Positions 16,147 through 22,820 of a DNA stretch of 36,517 nt are shown piece after piece; the stretch's first letter is position 1, and every line of letters starts with the position of its first letter. Source of the stretch: Bradyrhizobium lablabi (GTDB taxonomy: Bacteria; Pseudomonadota; Alphaproteobacteria; Rhizobiales; Xanthobacteraceae). The stretch covers positions 123,837 through 160,353 of the forward strand of contig NZ_LLYB01000043.1 of NCBI RefSeq assembly GCF_001440475.1, read 5' to 3'. The translations under genes were made by a program, and so were the position numbers. The notes beneath the pieces were generated by a model that ran no database searches, was not told where the DNA came from, and worked only from the letters and a program-made list of their open reading frames with translations.

Positions 16147-16172
16147 CTGGAGCCCGGTGGACCGGGCTCCAG
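16147..16172 (-). terminator. intrinsic terminator of the His-rich protein gene
   Basis: Perfect 12-base stem CTGGAGCCCGGT (16147-16158) / ACCGGGCTCCAG (16161-16172). On the minus strand it is followed by TCTTTTGTTT. It lies 24 bases past the stop of the minus-strand gene. Confidence 0.78.
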
Positions 16173-16195
16173 GTTTCTTCAGTTCAGTGTCGGCC

Positions 16196-16420
16196 TTAGT
16201 AGCGATGCTTCTTGATGACCACGACCCTGTCGTGATGGCCATGCCGCCATCCACGATGCCAGCCGCGGTCGTGCCGGTATTCAGCACGCGCGCCATAGCC
16301 GTGATGGTGATGACCGTGGTAACCGCCACGCTTGATCACGACGGTCTCCGCGCTTGCAATCGACGGCGCCGCAATGACGAGCGCGCCGAGGGCCGCGATA
16401 ACGTATCCAAGCTTCTTCAT
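16196..16420 (-). CDS. small secreted His/Gly/Arg-rich protein
   Basis: A 74-residue protein starting MKKLGYVIAALGALVIAAPS, a clear Sec signal peptide with cleavage near SIASA. The mature part is GHHHHGYGAR-like: rich in His, Gly, Arg and Tyr, ending in VVVIKKHRY. The ATG at 16420 is chosen because GAGGAGG stands six bases upstream. Such low-complexity secreted proteins are frequent in Bradyrhizobium, have no known function, and could bind metal ions or protect the envelope. An EcfG-type promoter lies upstream and a strong terminator follows, so it is a single-gene unit probably switched on by general stress. Confidence 0.75.
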   Translation of the reverse strand: MKKLGYVIAALGALVIAAPSIASAETVVIKRGGYHGHHHHGYGARAEYRHDRGWHRGWRHGHHDRVVVIKKHRY

Positions 16421-16449
16421 TCCAATCCTCCTCAATTGAGCGAAGATAA

Positions 16450-16474
16450 AACATCGGATTGCGCGGAACGTTCC
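16450..16474 (-). promoter_or_regulatory. EcfG-type (general stress) promoter
   Basis: On the minus strand GGAAC (plus 16470-16474) is followed after 16 bases by TGTT (plus 16450-16453). The alphaproteobacterial EcfG consensus is GGAAC-N16/17-CGTT, so only one base differs. It stands about 30 bases before the start of the His-rich secreted protein gene, a suitable distance. The -35 lies in the palindrome GGAACGTTCC. Confidence 0.55.
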
Positions 16475-16567
16475 TGCGGAACTTGAAGAGAATTCTGAAC
16501 GCTTGTTCAGACACGCGCGCGCCGTGTGTTTCTGCCGTTGAACTTTTGGATGAGGCGTCGTCAGTTT

Positions 16568-16686
16568 CGTAGGATGGGTAGAGCCACCGGGTCGCGTGAA
16601 CGCGCGCCCGGATGACAGGCTCCGCGAAGCCCATCAACGCCAACGTTTGTGGGTGATTGGTTTCGCTTCGCTCTACCCATCCTACG
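16568..16686. repeat. long palindromic repeat (CGTAGGATGGGTAGAG type)
   Basis: CGTAGGATGGGTAGAG at 16568-16583 is exactly mirrored by CTCTACCCATCCTACG ending at 16686. The interior is variable and contains another small palindrome near GTGAACGCGCGCCCGG. It is a dispersed intergenic element type known to me from Bradyrhizobium. It fills most of the gap between the His-rich protein gene and the amidohydrolase gene. Nothing coding was seen in the rest of that gap (16475-16567 and 16687-16865). Confidence 0.75.
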
Positions 16687-16865
16687 TGGATGTAGCCGCC
16701 GGTGGACAATCGGTTCGAGCTCTGGCGAGCAAACGCATCGGTCTGCCCACTCGGGGATGATTGCCGGCATTGCCGCTATCGCGTGGGCGATGCACGCACT
16801 GCTTGCGGAACGTCCACGCCCGGCGCATCATCATCGGACAAAACAATATCAGGGGGAGCGCTGCG

Positions 16866-18146
16866 ATGACCGGGTTTTCACGCCGTGATTTTCTGGGCCT
16901 GACGGGGACGGCTGCGATTGCCGCCATGTCCGGCCGCGCCAACGCCGCGATGGGGCCGAACGACAAGTATGACCTCGTGATCAAGGGCGGCGACGTGCTC
17001 GATCCCAGCCAGTCGCTGAGGGGCAAGCGCGACATCGGCATCCGCTGGGGCGTGATCGAGGCGGTCGAGAACGAGATTCCGGCCGCCCGCGCCGCCAAGA
17101 CCATCGACGCGTCAGGCAAACTGGTGACGCCCGGCCTGATCGACCTGCATTCCCACGTCTACCCCTATGGCTCCGCGATCGGCATTCCCGCGGACGAGCT
17201 GGTGCAGGCGCAGGCAACGACCACGGTCGTCTCGGCGGGCGATGCCGGCGTCAACAATCTCGCCGCGCTGCGGCGCTACATCGTGGCGCAGTCGCGGGCG
17301 CGGATTTACGCCTTCGTCCACATCGCCAATAACGGTCTGTCCGGCTTCCCGGTCGCGGAGCTCTACAACATCGATTATGCGCAGGTGGAAGCTTGCGCGA
17401 TGGCGCTGGCGGAAAATCCGGATTTTCTGCTCGGCGTGAAGGTCAGGATGTCGGAGAACGTGATCGCCAAGCACGGGCTGGAGCCGCTGAAGCGCAGCAT
17501 CAAGGCCTGCGAAATGTGCGGCTGGCCAGCCAAGATGATGGTGCATATCGGCGGCGTCGAGACCAAGGAATTGATGTCGGAAATCCTCGACCTGCTGCGG
17601 CCGGGCGATGTGCTGACGCACGCCTATTCTGGCGCGCCGAACATTGCGGGCGTCTTCACCAACATCGTGCAGGATGGAAAACTGCTGCCGGCGGCGCTCG
17701 CCGCCAAGCAGCGCGGCGTGATGTTCGATGTCGGCCATGGCGGCGGCAGTTTCGATTTTACGGTAGCTGAAGTGGCGATCCCCGGCGGCTGCACGCCCGA
17801 TACGATCTCCTCCGACATCCACGTCTTCTCCGGCAACACGCCCGGCATGCCATACTTGCCGAACGTCATGAGCAAATTCATCCCGCTCGGCCTGACATTG
17901 GAGCAGGTGGTGACGGCGGCGACGGTGACGCCGGCGAAAATCATCAACCGCGCGCCGAAGATCGGCACGCTCCAGATTGGTGCGCCCGGCGACGTCGCCA
18001 TCATGGACCTGGTGGAGGGGCAGACCTCATTCGTCGACACCCGCAACAACAAGCGCGAGGGCAAACTGCTGCTCAAACCCGTGCAGACCGTGATCAACGG
18101 CGTGCCGTTCGGCAGGCCATACCAGGCGCCGTTCGCGGTGCGATAG
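16866..18146 (+). CDS. amidohydrolase/deacetylase-family metallohydrolase, Tat-exported
   Basis: A 426-residue amidohydrolase-superfamily enzyme. It starts MTGFSRRDFLGLTGTAAIAA, a textbook twin-arginine signal, so the folded enzyme is sent to the periplasm. The metal site is visible: GLIDLHSHVYPYG (first His pair), LGVKVRMS (candidate carboxylated Lys), MVHIGG and THAYSG (His ligands) and SSDIHV (Asp). The start at 16866 is chosen because of the Tat signal and the GGGGGAG upstream. Relatives are annotated as dihydroorotase-like or D-aminoacylase-like hydrolases of cyclic amides or N-acyl amino acids. Its stop directly abuts the stop of the convergent EamA gene with no base between. Confidence 0.9.
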   Translation: MTGFSRRDFLGLTGTAAIAAMSGRANAAMGPNDKYDLVIKGGDVLDPSQSLRGKRDIGIRWGVIEAVENEIPAARAAKTIDASGKLVTPGLIDLHSHVYPYGSAIGIPADELVQAQATTTVVSAGDAGVNNLAALRRYIVAQSRARIYAFVHIANNGLSGFPVAELYNIDYAQVEACAMALAENPDFLLGVKVRMSENVIAKHGLEPLKRSIKACEMCGWPAKMMVHIGGVETKELMSEILDLLRPGDVLTHAYSGAPNIAGVFTNIVQDGKLLPAALAAKQRGVMFDVGHGGGSFDFTVAEVAIPGGCTPDTISSDIHVFSGNTPGMPYLPNVMSKFIPLGLTLEQVVTAATVTPAKIINRAPKIGTLQIGAPGDVAIMDLVEGQTSFVDTRNNKREGKLLLKPVQTVINGVPFGRPYQAPFAVR

Positions 18147-19025
18147 TCAGCCTGACCGCCGCTGCGTGCGCATATCGCCGACGATGTCGGCAATGACGGC
18201 GCCCATCACCAGGGCGCCACCGGCGAGGACCCGGAGCGTGGGAACGTCGCCAAATCCCACCCAGATCCAGAACGGCATCAGCGGCGTCTCCAGCGTGGAG
18301 ATCAGGGTCGCCTGGCCGGACGGCAGCAGCCGCGAGCCGAGGAAGAACAGGGTCAGGCCGATCGCGACCTGAAAGCATCCGAACATCGCGAGAGTCACGA
18401 TATCGCTCCCGGCAACGCCGGCTATGCTGCCGGCAAAGGGAATGCTGACGATGCTGCCCAGGAAGTTCGACAGCGCAGCGGCTGATACCATCGAGGTGTC
18501 CTTGTGCCGCCGGACCATGACCGTCATAACGGCGATCATCAGCGTCATGAAGCAGGCAAGCGCTATCCCGAGGATGTCGGAGCCGACGCGTGCGCCGCCG
18601 ACGATGATGCCGACACCGCAGAGCGCCACGACACTCGCAATCATGGTTCTGACATGCGGGACTTCCCGCGACCAGGCCCAGGCGAGCGCGGCCGTGACGA
18701 ACGGGCCGGTCGCGATGATGATGGCCACATTGGAGACGCTGGTCAGTTGCAGCGAGGGGATGAAGGCGACCATGGCCGATGTCGACAACGACGCGACCAG
18801 CCAGCCGCTTTTGCTCATCCTTGTCAGATCGCGCAGGCCGGCACGGCCTTGCAGCACCAGCAGGATCGCCGTGATCATGACGCTGGCGAACAAGCCGCGC
18901 CAGAACAGGATGGTCCAGGAGTCATAGGGCAGCAGCCGCGTGAAGAACGGCGCCGTGCTCCAGGCAATCGCGGCGGCGACGACAAGCGCAATGCCTGCGC
19001 GGTGCTGGGAACGGACTTCCGCCAT
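18147..19025 (-). CDS. EamA/DMT-superfamily transporter
   Basis: A 292-residue membrane protein with ten hydrophobic segments in two EamA repeats (GIALVVAAAIAWSTAPFFTR at the start; second repeat near GIALACFMTLMIAVMTVMVR). The ATG at 19025 is chosen because it lies seven bases after the stop of the preceding gene; a longer frame to 19079 would overlap that gene by 47 bases. It is co-transcribed with the FAD monooxygenase, so it may move the substrate or product of that enzyme. Unlike the transporter at 914-1747, its C-terminal helix is intact (GGALVMGAVIADIVGDM) and no riboswitch precedes it. The substrate is unknown. Confidence 0.88.
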   Translation of the reverse strand: MAEVRSQHRAGIALVVAAAIAWSTAPFFTRLLPYDSWTILFWRGLFASVMITAILLVLQGRAGLRDLTRMSKSGWLVASLSTSAMVAFIPSLQLTSVSNVAIIIATGPFVTAALAWAWSREVPHVRTMIASVVALCGVGIIVGGARVGSDILGIALACFMTLMIAVMTVMVRRHKDTSMVSAAALSNFLGSIVSIPFAGSIAGVAGSDIVTLAMFGCFQVAIGLTLFFLGSRLLPSGQATLISTLETPLMPFWIWVGFGDVPTLRVLAGGALVMGAVIADIVGDMRTQRRSG

Positions 19026-19032
19026 CGGCAAA

Positions 19033-20679
19033 TCAGCCCGGACCGCCGGTGAGGTTTTGGCCGAGCAGTTTGCCGACAAGTGGCGCAGGATCGTCAGGCA
19101 CGGCGTCGCCGCGCCAGGCGACGTGCTGATCGGTGCGCGCCAAAATCAGCTTGTGGTCGCCAAACGGTTGCGATGTGGGAACGTCGACGACCGCAAACGG
19201 TACGCCGTTGGCGCGCATCGCCTCAGCCAATGGCGCCACCGCGACATCCGGATCGTAGCGCAGCAGCGTGTAGCCCGGACCGAGCGCATCATAGACCACC
19301 CGTCCATCGGATAGTTTCGCGAATGGCAATCGGCAGCCCGGCGTCGAGGACGGCGTGAAATCGGCCATCGTAAAACCCGGCTGCTCGGCGCCGTCATAGG
19401 CGATGATCGGGGATTGATCGTAGAAGTAACCGAAGTTTAGGCCACCGCAGCAATATTGCTGCACGTTCAGATCATAGGCGGCTTGCCCGACCTGCTTGCG
19501 GACGGCGTCACCTTCGGGTCCCGGCTGCTCGATCTCCTCGGGGACGGTGCGGCGCTGGCTCAACACCTTGCCGGCCATCTCCATCGCAAAGCGCGACACC
19601 TGTTCGGTGATCGGAAGGCGCTCGGCCTCATAGGCATCGAGGATCTTGATGTCGGCCCATCCCTGCAGATAGGCGCCGAGTAGCCATGCGAGGTTGGTCG
19701 CATCCGCGATCCCCGCGTTCATGCCGTAGCCGGCATAGGGCATCCACAGATGCGCGGCGTCGCCGCAGATGAAGGCACGCCCCTTGCGAAACCGGTCGGC
19801 GACGAGGCGGCGGCCGACCCAGTCCTCCTTGCTTAGAATCTCGTATTCGAAATCGGGACCGACGCCGAGAATGGCACGGATCGAGGCGTCGCGATCGACG
19901 GAGTCGAAGGTCTCGTCCTCGCGGTTGAGGTGATTGTGGATCAGCCAGTTCTCCTGGCCGTCGATCGCGACCACCGTGCCGCAGCGCCGTGGATTGAGCG
20001 ACAGCGTCATCCAGGCCGGCTGGTCCATCAAGCCGAGCAAAGTGGGCGCATGGATATAGGTCGATTGCACGCGCTGGATGATCGGCGTGCCCTGCAAATT
20101 GGCGTCGATGGCCTTGCGAACCAGCGAACGCGCGCCGTCGCAGCCGACGATGAAATCGGCGTGAATCGGCGAGGCGCTGCCGGTGTCGAGGTTGCGGACG
20201 GTCGCGACGATGCCGTCATCGTCTTGGCGAAAATCCTCGAACGCGGTGCGGTTCAGAATTTGCAGTCCCTCGATGGAAGCGGCGTGGGCGAACAGCACCG
20301 GTTCCATATAGATCTGATTGATACGGTGCGGCGGCTCGGCTGTCGGCCAGCCGGTATCCGGTCCGCTTGTTGCGGTGTAGCGATCGCGGCGGCAGGGAAT
20401 GAGGATGCGCGACAGCTCGATGCCGGTTGCCGTGGTGCGGTACGAGCAATCGTTGGGGTAGTCGGCCGGCAAACCGGTGTCGCGCAGCTTCCGCGCCACA
20501 CCCAGCCTGCGAAAAATCTCCATCGAGCGTGACGAGACATGGTTGCACTTCACGCTCGGCGGCTCGCCGGCCGCGCGCGTTTCCACAACAGTGACGGAAA
20601 TTCCCCGCGATGCGAGGTCCATGGCTAGGCTGAGTCCGACAGGACCGCCGCCGACCACGAGAACGCTTGTCTTCACCAT
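19033..20679 (-). CDS. FAD-dependent aromatic-ring monooxygenase (PheA/TfdB type)
   Basis: A 548-residue flavoprotein monooxygenase. FAD-binding motif VLVVGGGPVGLSLAMDLASRG at the N-terminus, the DG motif GCDGARSLVRKAI in the middle, and the GD motif ICGDAAHLWMPYAGYGMNAG near residue 300 are all present. A thioredoxin-like C-terminal part follows. The family hydroxylates phenols, resorcinols and related aromatics using NAD(P)H and oxygen. The start MVKTSVLVV (20679) is preferred because it gives the family's N-terminus and has GAGAAGG upstream. An ATG at 20724 would add 15 residues but has no ribosome site and leaves only 36 bases to the divergent gene. It leads an operon with the EamA transporter. 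Confidence 0.92.
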   Translation of the reverse strand: MVKTSVLVVGGGPVGLSLAMDLASRGISVTVVETRAAGEPPSVKCNHVSSRSMEIFRRLGVARKLRDTGLPADYPNDCSYRTTATGIELSRILIPCRRDRYTATSGPDTGWPTAEPPHRINQIYMEPVLFAHAASIEGLQILNRTAFEDFRQDDDGIVATVRNLDTGSASPIHADFIVGCDGARSLVRKAIDANLQGTPIIQRVQSTYIHAPTLLGLMDQPAWMTLSLNPRRCGTVVAIDGQENWLIHNHLNREDETFDSVDRDASIRAILGVGPDFEYEILSKEDWVGRRLVADRFRKGRAFICGDAAHLWMPYAGYGMNAGIADATNLAWLLGAYLQGWADIKILDAYEAERLPITEQVSRFAMEMAGKVLSQRRTVPEEIEQPGPEGDAVRKQVGQAAYDLNVQQYCCGGLNFGYFYDQSPIIAYDGAEQPGFTMADFTPSSTPGCRLPFAKLSDGRVVYDALGPGYTLLRYDPDVAVAPLAEAMRANGVPFAVVDVPTSQPFGDHKLILARTDQHVAWRGDAVPDDPAPLVGKLLGQNLTGGPG

Positions 20680-20760
20680 GTCGAATGCTGCCTTCTCGCT
20701 TGCTGCGCTGGGACGATCATGCATTACTGCGCGCCAAAGAGATCATCGGGGGGCCCTTGA

Positions 20761-21747
20761 ATGTTTCCGTCGATCCGCAAAGGCATGATCCGCGCCCTTG
20801 TTGTTGTTTTGTCGCTGTCGCTGTCGGCGATTGAAGCAGCAAACGCCTATCCCGATCAACCCATCAAGATCATCGTGACGTTTCCGCCCGGTGGCAGTGC
20901 CGATATCGTGATCCGCGCGCTGCAGCCGCTGCTTGCGGACACGCTGCGGCAGCCGATCGTGATCGAGAACAGGGCAGGTGCGGGCGGCAATATCGGGATC
21001 GGGGCCGTGGCGCAGGCCGCGCCCGATGGCTACACGCTTGGCATCGCTGCGGCCGGCGTGCTGACCGTCAATCCCCATCTGAACCGTGCGGCGATGTCGT
21101 TCGATCCGGTCAAGGATTTGGCGCCGGTGACGATGCTGGCGGAAATCCCGTTCGTGCTGGTGGCTTCGCAACAATCGGGCATTGCCTCCGTCGCAGACAT
21201 CATTGTCAAGGCCAAGGCGCAAACGGCGGGCCTGTCGATCGGCCATGGCGGCAACGGCACCGCAATGCACCTGACCTCGGCCCTGTTCAACCAGAAGGCC
21301 GGTGTCGGAATTCAACTGGTCGCCTATCGCGGCACGGCGCCGGCGACGACGGACGTTCTGGCCGGCCACGTCCCGCTGGCCGTGCTGGATATTCCCGCAT
21401 CCAAACAATTGATCGGCGACGGCAAGTTGAAGGCGCTCGGCGTCTCTGCCGCAAAACGTGTGGTGTTCCTGCCCGATGTTCCGACGCTGGCGGAGCAGGG
21501 CCTGTCCGGTTTCGAATCCGTCGGCTGGTTCGGCATCGTCGCGCCCGCCGGCACGCCGCCTGAGGTCATCACCACGCTGAACGCCGCTTTCGTGAAGGCG
21601 TTGAGCGATCCCGCGGCGATCGAGAAGATCCGCACGCTCGGCGCCGAGCCGATGCCCACTTCGCCAGATGCTTTTGCAAAATTCATCCAAAGCGAAAGCG
21701 AAAAATGGGGCAAGCTGATTGCCGAGGCCGGCATCAAGGCTGAATAG
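20761..21747 (+). CDS. Bug/TctC-family periplasmic solute-binding protein
   Basis: A 328-residue receptor with signal peptide (IRALVVVLSLSLSAIEAANA) and the family opening YPDQPIKIIVTFPPGGSADIV, then GAGGNIGIGAVAQAAPDGYTLG and LVAYRGTAPATTDVLAGHV. GGGGGGCCC precedes the ATG. No TctA/TctB membrane proteins are nearby. It is divergent from the aromatic monooxygenase, so its ligand may be an aromatic or other carboxylate handled by that enzyme, but this is inference from position. It is the second Bug protein of the window and is clearly different in sequence from the one at 12670-13653. Confidence 0.92.
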   Translation: MFPSIRKGMIRALVVVLSLSLSAIEAANAYPDQPIKIIVTFPPGGSADIVIRALQPLLADTLRQPIVIENRAGAGGNIGIGAVAQAAPDGYTLGIAAAGVLTVNPHLNRAAMSFDPVKDLAPVTMLAEIPFVLVASQQSGIASVADIIVKAKAQTAGLSIGHGGNGTAMHLTSALFNQKAGVGIQLVAYRGTAPATTDVLAGHVPLAVLDIPASKQLIGDGKLKALGVSAAKRVVFLPDVPTLAEQGLSGFESVGWFGIVAPAGTPPEVITTLNAAFVKALSDPAAIEKIRTLGAEPMPTSPDAFAKFIQSESEKWGKLIAEAGIKAE

Positions 21748-21766
21748 GCAGCCGGTCCGAGGCCGA

Positions 21767-21780
21767 TTGATCGAAATCAA
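21767..21780. promoter_or_regulatory. FNR/FixK box 1
   Basis: TTGATCGAAATCAA is a perfect TTGAT-N4-ATCAA palindrome, the consensus site of FNR/FixK-type regulators that act under low oxygen in rhizobia. It lies 76 bases before the start of the truncated BoxR-like gene. Confidence 0.7.
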
Positions 21781-21794
21781 TTGGTCGACCCCAT

Positions 21795-21808
21795 TTGATC
21801 CCAATCAA
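21795..21808. promoter_or_regulatory. FNR/FixK box 2
   Basis: TTGATCCCAATCAA is a second perfect TTGAT-N4-ATCAA palindrome, 28 bases centre to centre from the first. If it sits at -41.5, transcription would begin near 21843, 14 bases before the ATG of the next gene, with a weak -10-like CGATAC at 21833-21838. Class II activation is therefore plausible. Confidence 0.75.
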
Positions 21809-21856
21809 TGCGGCGGCGTTTTTGCCTGGCGACGATACCGGGCAAAAGGATCGAGC

Positions 21857-22138
21857 ATGATGCGCAGCGAAAGCCTATCCCAGACCGAACCAGACCACGG
21901 CCACCGCGCCCGGGCGATGCCCTATAACGAGGACGGCCGCCTGCCTTTCGAGAGCGAGTTTCTGGCGCAACTCGGAGACAGGGTGCGCGAGATGCGCGCA
22001 CAGCATGGCCTGTCGCGCCGGGAACTCGCGCGCCGCGCCAGCATGTCCGAACGTTACGTGGCGCAGATCGAAGCCGGCAAGGGCAACGTCTCGATCGTGC
22101 GGCTATTGCGGATCGCGCTGGTGTTCCGCGGCGAATAG
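21857..22138 (+). CDS. truncated BoxR-like XRE-family regulator
   Basis: A 93-residue protein. Residues 35-90 form an XRE helix-turn-helix: LGDRVREMRAQHGLSRRELA, then SMSERYVAQIEAGKGNVSIV. This matches the N-terminal domain of BoxR-type regulators (benzoyl-CoA-responsive, HTH plus shikimate-kinase-like sensor, about 300 residues). The frame stops 11 codons after SIV (LLRIALVFRGE), so the sensor domain is missing. The last few residues also leave the family pattern, which points to a break near 22115-22138. AAGGA stands six bases before the ATG. It could be a dead remnant or could still bind DNA without its ligand domain. Two FixK boxes lie upstream. Confidence 0.75.
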   Translation: MMRSESLSQTEPDHGHRARAMPYNEDGRLPFESEFLAQLGDRVREMRAQHGLSRRELARRASMSERYVAQIEAGKGNVSIVRLLRIALVFRGE

Positions 22139-22150
22139 CGTCGTGCAAAT

Positions 22151-22426
22151 TCATTTACCGAGGCGACGACCAACCGACGCCGGGTCAACCTTCTCCCATA
22201 AGCCCCTGAACGGGAAATCAGGGGGCACCAGCCTCCAAATCTCTTTTGTGCTGGGGTCCTCGAACCAGCGCCCGCCAACAATCATGCCTTTCCCGTAGTT
22301 CGGATCGGCGGTTCGCTCGAGAGCATCGCCCGACGCCACTTGTTTTTCGATGTATGCGCAAAATCTCCTGTATTCTCCCGGAGAGTTGAAGCCGTCGATC
22401 TCTTCCGAATCGTTGTTCATTTCCAT
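22151..22426 (-). CDS. small uncharacterised protein, possibly immunity-like
   Basis: A 91-residue acidic protein starting MEMNNDSEEIDGFNSPGEYR. The C-terminal part has the pattern IVGGRWFEDPSTKEIWRLVP followed by PDFPFRGLWEKV, rich in Trp, Phe and Pro. It resembles small proteins found beside polymorphic toxins or as orphans, but I cannot name the family. A longer frame from a TTG at 22480 exists without a ribosome site. The ATG at 22420 would overlap an upstream frame by ATGA. Base composition around it is lower in GC than its neighbours. It lies just behind the truncated regulator, pointing the opposite way, and no toxin gene was recognised nearby. Confidence 0.5.
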   Translation of the reverse strand: MEMNNDSEEIDGFNSPGEYRRFCAYIEKQVASGDALERTADPNYGKGMIVGGRWFEDPSTKEIWRLVPPDFPFRGLWEKVDPASVGRRLGK

Positions 22427-22820
22427 GTCTTCGTCCAGATTGATAACCTCTTCACAGAATTCTGTGCGGGACGGTACCAAACTGGGGCGAGTCCAAATGC
22501 ATTTGACGGAGAGATCGCGATGCCGCAGCGCCGGTCAGTTGGCGCACTCGTTGCAAGGTCGCGTATCAAGCGCGGAATGGCAGATGCGCGTTGAGCTTGC
22601 TGCGGCATATCGCTTCGTTGCTAACCTTCGCAGGTTCCGCAACGGAAGGCTGTTGCTGCCATGTGGATCAACAGAGGGGCTACTGAGGAGCTCCTTGGTG
22701 TCGTAGCCGTGCATGAACCCAAATGAAGCAGCTCGGGCGCAAGAGGCCGCTGCCTAATGGCGGATTCATCGCTCGTCGCTGCCAACGGTACCACTTAAGG
22801 CTGGAGCAAGGGCCTTTCCA
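22427..22820. other. stretch without an intact gene, decayed-looking
   Basis: No convincing full-length frame is present on either strand. The one recognisable element is a short aldolase-like peptide (see the entry at 22572). The rest looks like decayed coding DNA between the orphan gene and the amine oxidase. Confidence 0.4.
22572..22622 (+). pseudogene. possible relic of a class II aldolase/adducin-family gene
   Basis: This frame reads AEWQMRVELAAAYRFVA. It is close to the N-terminal pattern of class II aldolase/adducin proteins (EWxxRVDLAAxYRLVAxxGW). After that the similarity ends and no family motif continues in any frame. The piece is short, so chance similarity is possible. Confidence 0.33.

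Noticed and set aside
20743..21804. 353-codon minus-strand frame opposite the Bug gene
   Set aside because: Composition is Arg/Gly/His-rich without any domain, and the plus strand encodes an obvious Bug protein with signal peptide.
22417..22608. 63-codon minus frame overlapping the orphan gene by ATGA
   Set aside because: No family pattern or ribosome site. The overlap alone is weak evidence, and the plus strand there carries a possible aldolase relic.
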